A program made the position numbers and the translations under genes. A stretch of 64,000 nt of DNA. Source: Pseudomonas lini. GTDB lineage: Bacteria > Pseudomonadota > Gammaproteobacteria > Pseudomonadales > Pseudomonadaceae. Each line of letters starts with the position of its first letter. Position 1 is the stretch's first letter. Location of the stretch: assembly GCF_964063345.1 (NCBI RefSeq), contig NZ_OZ061318.1, forward strand, positions 5,952,001 to 6,016,000. Direction: 5' to 3'. A model generated the notes under the pieces. It had not been told where the DNA came from and did not search any database. It saw only the letters and a program-made list of their open reading frames with translations. Shown piece by piece: positions 36,547 to 43,362 of the stretch.

Positions 36547-38027
36547 GACTTGTTAACCAGTTTGATAATCTGCTCATACATGTTCTGCTTGCCTTCATAA
36601 CCAATTGTCGGCGTAATGTCATTTTGCGAAATACCAATCTCTTCAATCGACTCGGTTGGGAAGTGAGCCCTGTCGAATACTTCATGAAGATTTGAGTTCA
36701 CCCCCTTGGGAAGCCAGACCTCCGGGCCTGATTCATCAATTCGCGCCTTGGCGACAATGAATCGATAGCTTTCATACGGCCGCAATGTCAGGGATTTCCA
36801 ATCACTGTTAAGCCCGTCGGTATAATTGCGCCGCAGGTAGACGGTCTGTTCAAAGCCTTCAGTATTCAGCACTTGGGCATGCAGCGATACGATATCCCCA
36901 TGCCACTCGAACTTCCGCTTCTCGTAAGCGGTCAACGCATCCTCTTGCAGTTCAACAGGAATGTTCGCTTTGTGTTCGCCAAGTAACTTGAAATGTGCAT
37001 CGTGCCCACACTGAGTACAGCAACCGTTGCTATCCAGTCCGATGATGTCAGCATTCAAACCGTAGCGGGTAACGAGTAGAGCGTTACAGTTATTGCAACT
37101 GGTATTGGTGCCCTCGACATCATTCACGTTACCCAGATAAACATGCTCAACCCCCATGCTCCGAGCGATGTCTCGAGCCTTCAGGAGTCTGTCCACGGGG
37201 GTCCGGATGCTATTACTCATTTTATAATCGGGGTGAAACCTCACAAAGTGGAGCGGTACATTCGGGCCCAGTTCATCCAATACCCACTGGCTAATCTTCC
37301 TGGCGGTATCCTCATCGTCACTGATGTCGGTCACCATCAAAGTGCTGACTTCAACATATTTACCCGCATCGTATACTTTCTTGATGCCAGCCAGAACGGG
37401 CTCTACCCAGCCTGTTGTGACTTTTCGGTAGTATTCAGGGGAAATGGATTTTAGCGAAATGGAAAATATATCAATGACCGGCAATAGTTCATCAATGGCT
37501 TCTTCACTGATAAAAAATGCAGATTTATATAAGTTGATCAACCCCGCTTCCTTTGCCAGCTTTGCCGTGTCGAGGATGAACTCATGCCAGACAACAGGAT
37601 CGTTATAAGTCCAGGAGATGACGCGTATACCATGCTTTAGTGCAGTTTCCACCACCTGTTCAGGGGTATAGTAGTACACGTCTTTGTCTGTCACATATTT
37701 GGCCTGGGAGGTCTTCCAGTTGTGACAGTAGCCGCAGTTAAGCATGCAGCCGATATTGCCTAAGGAAAGGATTCGCTCTCCGGGAGCAAAATGGAATACC
37801 GCCTCGGTTTCGATCGTCTCTTCGGTACTGTGAACGCCTTTACCATAATTCAATGTAACTAACCGACCCCCTCTGTTTCCGCGTACCTTGCAAAAACCTA
37901 CCTTACCTTCCTGGATGACACAGTTTCGAGGGGAAAGATGACACTTTACACTACCGCCAGGAAGTATTTCTTCCAACTTTGCGGGCATGCTTTCCAAGGT
38001 CCAGTTTTTATTTTTTGTATTTTCCAT
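36543..38027 (-). CDS. Radical SAM enzyme (AmmeMemoRadiSam/PflA-like)
   Basis: This 494-residue protein has the radical SAM cluster motif C94-MLN-C98-GY-C101 after an N-terminal domain that starts CHLSPRNCVIQEGKVGFCKVR, of which CHLSPRNC and GFCKVRGNRGG are recognisable (residues 29-54). This is the layout of the AmmeMemoRadiSam-system radical SAM proteins. Further on are Cys pairs (CNNC near 325 and CCTQCGH near 350), which could bind a second Fe-S cluster or zinc. A C-terminal extension of about 110 residues has no recognised domain. GAGGAG precedes the ATG. AMMECR1 and Memo partner genes are not present here. The reaction is unknown but should involve a radical step on a substrate shared with the PLP enzymes. 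Confidence 0.87.
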   Translation of the reverse strand: MENTKNKNWTLESMPAKLEEILPGGSVKCHLSPRNCVIQEGKVGFCKVRGNRGGRLVTLNYGKGVHSTEETIETEAVFHFAPGERILSLGNIGCMLNCGYCHNWKTSQAKYVTDKDVYYYTPEQVVETALKHGIRVISWTYNDPVVWHEFILDTAKLAKEAGLINLYKSAFFISEEAIDELLPVIDIFSISLKSISPEYYRKVTTGWVEPVLAGIKKVYDAGKYVEVSTLMVTDISDDEDTARKISQWVLDELGPNVPLHFVRFHPDYKMSNSIRTPVDRLLKARDIARSMGVEHVYLGNVNDVEGTNTSCNNCNALLVTRYGLNADIIGLDSNGCCTQCGHDAHFKLLGEHKANIPVELQEDALTAYEKRKFEWHGDIVSLHAQVLNTEGFEQTVYLRRNYTDGLNSDWKSLTLRPYESYRFIVAKARIDESGPEVWLPKGVNSNLHEVFDRAHFPTESIEEIGISQNDITPTIGYEGKQNMYEQIIKLVNKS

Positions 38028-38126
38028 TACTCACTCCTCATCTCGGAAGTTACTGTCAACATCATCGGTTAAAATAGTCGAGGCAAAATAATCCCACAGC
38101 CACGGTGGCCGCAATCCCTCTCGTCG

Positions 38127-38846
38127 TTATGGGTAGGCAGAAGAAGCGCTGGTTAATCCATAATTCTTAAGTGAAAAGCGCCTGGCATTTATATTCATGA
38201 ATGGCTGTATTAGAGGGCCTATGACCAACAAAAATGCAATCGTTCCCATACCGAACGGCCCACCTAAAAGCCACCCGGTCGAAAAGATTCCAACTTCAAT
38301 GATCATTTTAGCCTTGGTGAATGACCACGCCCATTTGGAAACCATGGTAAGCACCACAAGGTCCATGATTCTGATACCAATACCGCTCATGATGATCAGT
38401 GCGGATGAATAAGCACACAAGATCAGTCCCATCGCCAATATCGTGTACTCATCCACTCTGACAATCAAATACTCTCCAAGCCCCAGTACGGACCAGAGGT
38501 CTATTAGCAGACCGGTAAGTGTAGTTGTAATAAAGGGACTTATCGGAGGGTACTTCTTGTTCCAGAGCATCCACCACAGCAGAAAGAATATAGCAACGAT
38601 GCCCGAACAAGCACCCATTCCGAGCATGAGTATTTTATTGATTGAAATGATCAGGACATCTAAAGGATCAGTTCCCAGTCGACTGACTATGAAAAACTTG
38701 GCGCCCACCGAGAACAGGGTGACGCCAGCCAGATACATGAAAACCTGATCCATCTTGAAGTTGCGAAAACCTAGGACTTCCGTTCCAATATACTTGGTGA
38801 ATGATGGGCAGGACTTTTGTGCACACTTTATTTTTTCATCTTCCAT
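38127..38846 (-). CDS. YczE/YyaS/YitT-family membrane protein
   Basis: This 239-residue membrane protein has about six hydrophobic segments (from residue 35 to 215). The segment VGAKFFIVSRLGTDPLDVLIISI is like the YczE family signature G-x-x-L-(G/R)-x-D-P. The N-terminal 30 residues carry two Cys and are hydrophilic. It is the first gene of the minus-strand operon, 99 bp before the radical SAM gene, and is divergent from the Lrp gene. YczE proteins have been linked to antibiotic production in Bacillus. Here it may help transport or protection; the function is unproven. Confidence 0.8.
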   Translation of the reverse strand: MEDEKIKCAQKSCPSFTKYIGTEVLGFRNFKMDQVFMYLAGVTLFSVGAKFFIVSRLGTDPLDVLIISINKILMLGMGACSGIVAIFFLLWWMLWNKKYPPISPFITTTLTGLLIDLWSVLGLGEYLIVRVDEYTILAMGLILCAYSSALIIMSGIGIRIMDLVVLTMVSKWAWSFTKAKMIIEVGIFSTGWLLGGPFGMGTIAFLLVIGPLIQPFMNINARRFSLKNYGLTSASSAYP

Positions 38847-38985
38847 ACGAACACCATCCCTGAAGGAAATTTTTTATTATGCGGTGCGTAACGCTAAAGA
38901 TTAGGGCTATTGATTTCCCGGATTCTTTTTAGGCTTTGTCGGGCTGTAAATAGACTAGCACCGCGCTTTATTTTGGTGCATTATT

Positions 38986-39017
38986 TTTTAATGAAAAACA
39001 CATGCTTTTCATTAAAA
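38986..39017. promoter_or_regulatory. Perfect 12-bp inverted repeat upstream of the Lrp gene
   Basis: Arms 38986-38997 (TTTTAATGAAAA) and 39006-39017 (TTTTCATTAAAA) are exact complements with an 8-base spacer. They lie 28-59 bp upstream of the Lrp ATG, in the region between it and the divergent yczE-like gene. This is a likely binding site for the regulator, controlling both directions. Confidence 0.75.
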
Positions 39018-39044
39018 TTTATACTTTTTACTGGGGAAACGTAC

Positions 39045-39476
39045 ATGGATCGTATAGACACAAAAATCCTGGGAAAGGTGCAGGACTGTGGTCGCATTTC
39101 CATCACAGAGCTGTCCAGGCACGCGGGTCTTTCTATTCCAGCCACCACTGATCGGCTGCGAAAACTCGAAGACTCCGGGGTCATCAAGGGCTATAGCGCT
39201 CAGTTAGATCCAACCAAGCTAGGGTTTGGCATATCTGCTGTCGTCGGCATCACCACCCTCAAGCCGGCGAAATCCAAATTGATAGCGACGCTCAACGACA
39301 TACCCGAAGTCGTTGAGTGTCTACACATCACGGGTAACGACTCCTACTTGATCAGGATCTATGCCAAGTCAATGGCCGATATCGAGAATGTCATTGCGAG
39401 GATCAACGCGTACGGTGAAACACGTACAAGCATTGTTTTGTCAGTCCCTATCGAGAGAAGAACGCTTGCCCCTTGA
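39045..39476 (+). CDS. Lrp/AsnC-family transcriptional regulator
   Basis: This 143-residue regulator has an N-terminal winged helix-turn-helix (MDRIDTKILGKVQ... SIPATTDRLRKLEDSGVI) and a C-terminal RAM/AsnC ligand domain (LGFGISAVVGI... ECLHITGNDSYLIRI). Length is normal. I chose ATG 39045 (GGGGAAAC upstream); the frame is open further upstream but without family sequence. It is divergent from the yczE/radical SAM/lyase operon. Lrp-type proteins sense amino acids, so it probably induces the cassette, including the LysE exporter, in response to a substrate or product. Confidence 0.92.
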   Translation: MDRIDTKILGKVQDCGRISITELSRHAGLSIPATTDRLRKLEDSGVIKGYSAQLDPTKLGFGISAVVGITTLKPAKSKLIATLNDIPEVVECLHITGNDSYLIRIYAKSMADIENVIARINAYGETRTSIVLSVPIERRTLAP

Positions 39477-39522
39477 GTTGCGCGACATCCTCTGACTATC
39501 TATTTTTGGTCAGTAGAAGGAC

Positions 39523-39633
39523 CTACATCCGCCACTCCAGCCCAACGAACAGGCTTCGGCCATCGCCGGGCAGAAACTGTGCACTGTCCTGCCCCTTCGC
39601 ATCGACAATCACCCCGGTAGTGGCGACGTAGGT
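39523..39633 (-). pseudogene. C-terminal relic of a TonB-dependent receptor
   Basis: The minus strand reads TYVATTGVIVDAKGQDS, then AQFLPGDGRSLFVGLEWRM and a stop at 39523. This is the usual C-terminal end of a TonB-dependent siderophore receptor, with the terminal barrel strand. It is preceded by a stop codon near 39634, so nothing of the rest of the gene is in frame. Confidence 0.6.
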
Positions 39634-39717
39634 CTAAAAGGTTTTCATCGGCATCCAATACTTCTATCAGACAGGCCACGCCTTCTTCATGCGTGGCAAA
39701 CGACATCGCTCGGGCTT

Positions 39718-40146
39718 ATGGCACTCTCGGATACCACCGTTCGGCAGGCCAGAATTACCGGCAACGATTATTCCCTCGGCGACACGGATGGACGGGCGCT
39801 CAAGGTGATGGCCCGTGGACGCCGCGATGAGGCGCGTGCCTTGGTTGCTCAAGGCATCAATCCTTATGAGCATCGTAAACAGCAGCGTTGCTCGTTCGTA
39901 ATGCGGCAGAGCACGCACTCGCAGATATTGAGAGTCTTCAAAAAAGACGTCCTGCCAACGCTCGGTCGGTGGTCCATCTACGACATCAATCGCCACGACT
40001 TGATGCACCTACTGAGCGGAATCGAACAACGCAGGGCGTTAACGACAGCGGAACAATGTCGGACCTGGTTCAAGCAATCGTTCCGATACGTCCTGGGCGT
40101 TTTTCAGCGTGATCAGTTGTTACCCAGGTACGAACTCAAGCCCTGA
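39718..40146 (+). pseudogene. Integrase relic 1 (P4-type tyrosine integrase)
   Basis: This is an open frame of 142 codons with the start MALSDTTVRQARITGND, the typical N-terminal arm-binding domain of P4-like integrases in Pseudomonas. Several segments expected in full proteins are missing (after about residue 30 and after about residue 52). It then resumes at THSQILRVFKKDVLPTLG and ends ...LLPRYELKP, before the catalytic R-H-R-Y domain. It therefore cannot recombine DNA. It lies just inside the right direct repeat. Confidence 0.82.
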
Positions 40147-40223
40147 CCGACACAATATTTGACCGGCTTGCCGACCTCACGGGACGCTGATGATTTCGCC
40201 ACTGAGGGGATATTTAAAAACCT

Positions 40224-40431
40224 TTAGATTTTCAATGGGTCGGACACCAGATGCGAGTCTCGTTTCCCGCTCCAGGCATTAAAAAAATGGATCTCTGAAA
40301 AGAGGTCCATTTTTTTTCGTCCAAAGAAAAGTCTTTCTTTGGCTTTTGCCGCGCAGCCCTGAAAACACTCAGGTATAGGCCCGGTGAGCACATTTTCCAG
40401 TACATCAATCCTGTGCTCGGCAGATCGGTTT
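40224..40431 (+). repeat. Right copy of ~210-bp direct repeat bounding the island
   Basis: This matches 32898-33107 in the same orientation, including the bidirectional terminator. The copies start 7,326 bp apart. Their similarity breaks sharply at both ends. Position right after integrase relic 1 and before integrase relic 2 suggests that the repeat travels with integrase ends. Confidence 0.88.
40286..40318. terminator. Bidirectional rho-independent terminator in the right repeat
   Basis: The same hairpin as in the left repeat: AATGGATCTCT at 40286-40296, GAAA loop, AGAGGTCCATT at 40301-40311, with A-run before and T-run after. Confidence 0.75.
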
Positions 40432-40499
40432 TCTCGTGGCGCCAGTCTCACCGCAAACCGTACAAATCTCCTCTATTCATACGGGGCGGAGATTGTGCG

Positions 40500-40745
40500 A
40501 TGGTCTCACCAAGACTACGGCCCTACACGCCAAACCTGAAGCTAAGGACTACACCCTCGCTGACTACTATTTCTCTCGGTACCTATTCTGAAATTAGCTT
40601 ACGAGATGCTCGCGTTCTGCATGATGTTGCAAGGGCATTGGTCGCTAGGGGCATCGGTCCGCGTGTCCATTGGCAGCTGGAGCGTAATGCTGGGCGCGAG
40701 GCCTCGGAAAAAGATCAAGCAGGGCTCACTGCATCAAATTCCTAG
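40500..40745 (+). pseudogene. Integrase relic 2 (N-terminal fragment, frameshifted)
   Basis: From ATG 40500 one frame with a one-base loss after the start codon encodes TTALHAKPEAKDYTLAD, the N-terminus of Pseudomonas P4-like integrases. A second frame then continues SLGTYSEISLRDARVL...ARALVARGIGPRVH, the next part of the same domain. About 30 residues between them are deleted. The fragment ends at about codon 80 of the original. No catalytic domain follows, since the SCP2 gene begins on the other strand. Confidence 0.75.
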
Positions 40746-41140
40746 CGCGTCGAAGGGTAAAATGCTGATGTTTTTTTGCTAGGCTGCAAGTATTCAGTTA
40801 ATCCCTGGAACCACATCACTTCAACAAAGTCACCGCTGATAACCAAGTCCTCTTTACGCAATCCTGTCAGAAATGCATCTTTACTATCTTTGGCAGACAG
40901 AATGGCGAAACCCTTCGCTGCATCCCTGAACGACAGGGTGAATTTTGGCTTTTCAGTCAAACCTGCAGAGGATTTTATCTTGCCGTTTTTAAGGGTGAAA
41001 TAGCGACCCACTCCGTCATGCGTTTGGATTTGAAAGACCAGCTCCTTGCCTTTAACGTATTTTGCGCAGTCAGGACTTTTTTTGATCGTTCTCTGTATTA
41101 GCTTGGTCAAAACCCATAACAAAAATTTAAACTTCAGCAT
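40742..41140 (-). CDS. SCP2 sterol-carrier-fold protein
   Basis: This protein of about 132 residues has the SCP2 pattern: KYVKGKELVFQIQTHDG, then the YFTLKNGKIKSS hairpin, PKFTLSFRDAAKGFAILS and GDLVISGDF-like (DLVISGDFVEVMWF). Such proteins bind hydrophobic ligands such as sterols, acyl-CoAs or alkyl chains. I chose ATG 41140; a TTG at 41158 is an alternative. It lies 22 bp after the hydrolase gene on the same strand, last gene of the operon with the hydrolase, OYE-type reductase and GMC oxidase. A second SCP2-like domain is in the HxlR regulator of this region. Confidence 0.78.
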   Translation of the reverse strand: MLKFKFLLWVLTKLIQRTIKKSPDCAKYVKGKELVFQIQTHDGVGRYFTLKNGKIKSSAGLTEKPKFTLSFRDAAKGFAILSAKDSKDAFLTGLRKEDLVISGDFVEVMWFQGLTEYLQPSKKTSAFYPSTR

Positions 41141-41162
41141 GGTAAGCGTGCTCCGCAAGCTA

Positions 41163-42008
41163 TTACTCGTTGAGAAACTGGATGGCGTGTTTCAGGAAAC
41201 GCTCAGGACATTGGAACTGAGCGCCGTGACCTGCATCTGGATACAGGAATAGCTGGGCGTTCGGGATGTTCTGAGCCATGTACCAGGAATTGACCGTTGG
41301 AACCATAACGTCATTCATGCCGTTCAGGATGAACGTCGGTTGTTTGATCTCGCGCAGATGATTGAAAGGATCGTCCGGGTCTAGCTTTGGCAAATAATGC
41401 ATATTGGCTTCGATCTGGGCCTGTATCACTTCCGGAGAGCTGGGTGGATCCTGGTCGACACGCTGATGACGACGCGCCCAGAAATCACGTCCGGCCTGCT
41501 GCGCCGCCGTGGATCGACCGAAGAACAGAAACAGAAAGTCTTCCAGAGTCGGAACGGGGCGCGGCGCAGCTTCCAGCACTCCTGGGTCTGAATCCGGATT
41601 ACCGCCACGAGGGCCAGTGCCGAGCAGCATGAGCTTGCGCACGAGGTCGGGATGGCGTCGTGTCAGATCCTGGGCTTGAAAACCACCGAGTGAGAAACCT
41701 AAAACATCGACCTTGGATAGGCCTAGCGTGCGAATCACCGCAGCCGCATCGTCGGCCATATGTTCGATCCGGGTACGCGGTTTTCCGGAAGAAGAGGCAA
41801 CCCCGCGACCGTTGTAGAGGATGACCTCGCGCCCTGCAGCAAGGCCATCCGTCATGAGCGGATCCCAATGATCCATACCGCCGCGGAAATGTTGAAGGAA
41901 GAACAGAGGGGGCTGGCCTGTCGTATTGTTGCCCCAGCGGCGATAGGCAAATTTATCCCCATCGACTTCCACGAAGCGAGTGGGGGCGGTGAAATGAGTG
42001 TCGGTCAT
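41163..42008 (-). CDS. Alpha/beta hydrolase
   Basis: This 281-residue alpha/beta hydrolase is similar in layout to the one at 60039. The nucleophile elbow is GFSLGGFQAQD (near residue 105), the acid lies in NDVMVPT and the His in DAGHGAQFQ. Oxyanion residues lie near the HFRGG motif. It is cytosolic. It may cleave an ester or lactone, or ring-opened intermediate, formed by the two oxidoreductases upstream. It is 64 bp from the OYE-type gene on the same strand. Confidence 0.9.
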   Translation of the reverse strand: MTDTHFTAPTRFVEVDGDKFAYRRWGNNTTGQPPLFFLQHFRGGMDHWDPLMTDGLAAGREVILYNGRGVASSSGKPRTRIEHMADDAAAVIRTLGLSKVDVLGFSLGGFQAQDLTRRHPDLVRKLMLLGTGPRGGNPDSDPGVLEAAPRPVPTLEDFLFLFFGRSTAAQQAGRDFWARRHQRVDQDPPSSPEVIQAQIEANMHYLPKLDPDDPFNHLREIKQPTFILNGMNDVMVPTVNSWYMAQNIPNAQLFLYPDAGHGAQFQCPERFLKHAIQFLNE

Positions 42009-42072
42009 GTTGGAGTCTTCCAGGTGGCTATTGTGGCGATCGATGCGATTGGATCATTGGCGAGCCTCGGGC

Positions 42073-43338
42073 TTATGCCCGTGCGCGCATGCGACGCGTG
42101 CGGAACGTGCCCCAGCCGCTTTTCATCACTGATTTTGAAAGTGCCCACAGCCCACTTTCGTTGGGGCGAGGATCACCTCCATTGGCGATTCGTTTGAGCT
42201 GCAGCGTGTACCAGAAGATTTCCATGACGCCCATCTGATCAATTTGCTTGATGCCTGTGGTGATCGGCCGTACACGTTGCGAACTGTCCTGTCCTTGCAG
42301 CAGGGCCGCCGGGGCATCGGGATCAATGGCCAACAACCGCGCGAGGCCAATGACGTCGAGCGCTCCGGAGCGCAGTGCAGCGTTCATGGCAGCGGCACTG
42401 CGAAAACCACCAGTGACCATCAAAGGCACCTTGATCGAGGCGCGCACCTTTTCAGCAAACTCAAGAAAGTAAGCCTCACGCGCTACGGTGGATGCTTTTT
42501 TAGTCTCCTGGAGACCGCCGCTCATGGCTGGAGCCTCGTAGGTGCCCCCCGAAATCTCAATCAGGTCGATACCTGCTTCGGCGAGCGCATGAATCGTCGC
42601 CATCGATTCCTCTTCAGTGAAACCTCCGCGTTGGAAATCAGCCGAGTTGAGCTTGATGCCGACGGGAAATTCGGCACCGACCTGGCGACGGATCTCGGTA
42701 TAAACGGCCAGCACGAAACGACGACGTTTTTCCGGGCTGCCACCCCATTCATCCGTACGCCGATTGTGGTGCGGCGACAGGAACTGGTTGATCAGATAGC
42801 CATGTGCGCCATGGATTTGCACGCCGCTGAAGCCGGCTTTCTTGCAGATGGCCGCACTGCGTCCAAAGCGCTGGATGATTTCTTCTATCTCGGCTGTAGT
42901 GGCTTCGCGTGGGGTCTCGAAGAGCGCGGCCATGTCCTCGCGAAAGGGGACGGCCGATGGCGCGAGGTTGCTGTCATTCAAGCCTTTGGTCGACTGCTTT
43001 CCGGGGTGATTGAGCTGCACCCAGATCGCCGCTCCCTGCTCAGTTGCCGCACGGGCCCACTGGCGTAGCACAGGCAAGTCCGCTTCATCCTCGATCACCA
43101 CGTTGCCTGGTTCACCGAGTGCACGCCGGTCGATCATCACATTTCCGGTGATGAGCAAACCAATGCCCGACGCGGACCAGCGCCGATACAACTCGACCAG
43201 TTTCAACGTCGGGTGGTTGTTGTAGGTGCCCAGCGTTTCGCTCATGGATGCCTTGGCGAGGCGATTGCGAAAAGCGCTGCCGTTCGGGAGTTGCAAGGGC
43301 TGGTTCAGCAGATTTTCTTCAGGCGAGGAGGCGGTCAT
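42073..43338 (-). CDS. NADH:flavin oxidoreductase (old yellow enzyme family)
   Basis: This 421-residue FMN enzyme has the OYE TIM-barrel with the active-site IHGAHGYLINQFLSPHHNRRTD near residue 178, of which HGAHGYLINQFLSP is diagnostic. WVQLNHPGKQ near 105 holds the substrate-binding His region, and a GGFRSAAAM FMN-phosphate site is near 305. It is a single-domain form without the 4Fe-4S/NADH extension. It should reduce activated C=C bonds of an enone. It is the second gene of the GMC operon, 24 bp after the GMC gene stop. Confidence 0.9.
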   Translation of the reverse strand: MTASSPEENLLNQPLQLPNGSAFRNRLAKASMSETLGTYNNHPTLKLVELYRRWSASGIGLLITGNVMIDRRALGEPGNVVIEDEADLPVLRQWARAATEQGAAIWVQLNHPGKQSTKGLNDSNLAPSAVPFREDMAALFETPREATTAEIEEIIQRFGRSAAICKKAGFSGVQIHGAHGYLINQFLSPHHNRRTDEWGGSPEKRRRFVLAVYTEIRRQVGAEFPVGIKLNSADFQRGGFTEEESMATIHALAEAGIDLIEISGGTYEAPAMSGGLQETKKASTVAREAYFLEFAEKVRASIKVPLMVTGGFRSAAAMNAALRSGALDVIGLARLLAIDPDAPAALLQGQDSSQRVRPITTGIKQIDQMGVMEIFWYTLQLKRIANGGDPRPNESGLWALSKSVMKSGWGTFRTRRMRARA

Positions 43339-43362
43339 GGTGAGTTCTCTATAAGGGCTGAT

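Larger units (their letters stand above)
32898..40745. mobile_element. Degenerate genomic island with amino-acid metabolism cassette
   Basis: Direct repeats at 32898-33107 and 40224-40431 bracket an AT-richer block encoding a LysE exporter, aminotransferase, methionine-gamma-lyase-like enzyme, radical SAM enzyme, YczE-like protein and Lrp-type regulator. Two truncated tyrosine-integrase relics (39718-40146 and 40500-40745) lie at the right end, and outer-membrane-receptor relics lie at both edges. This is consistent with an integrated element that lost its own mobility. No tRNA target gene is visible. Confidence 0.65.
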
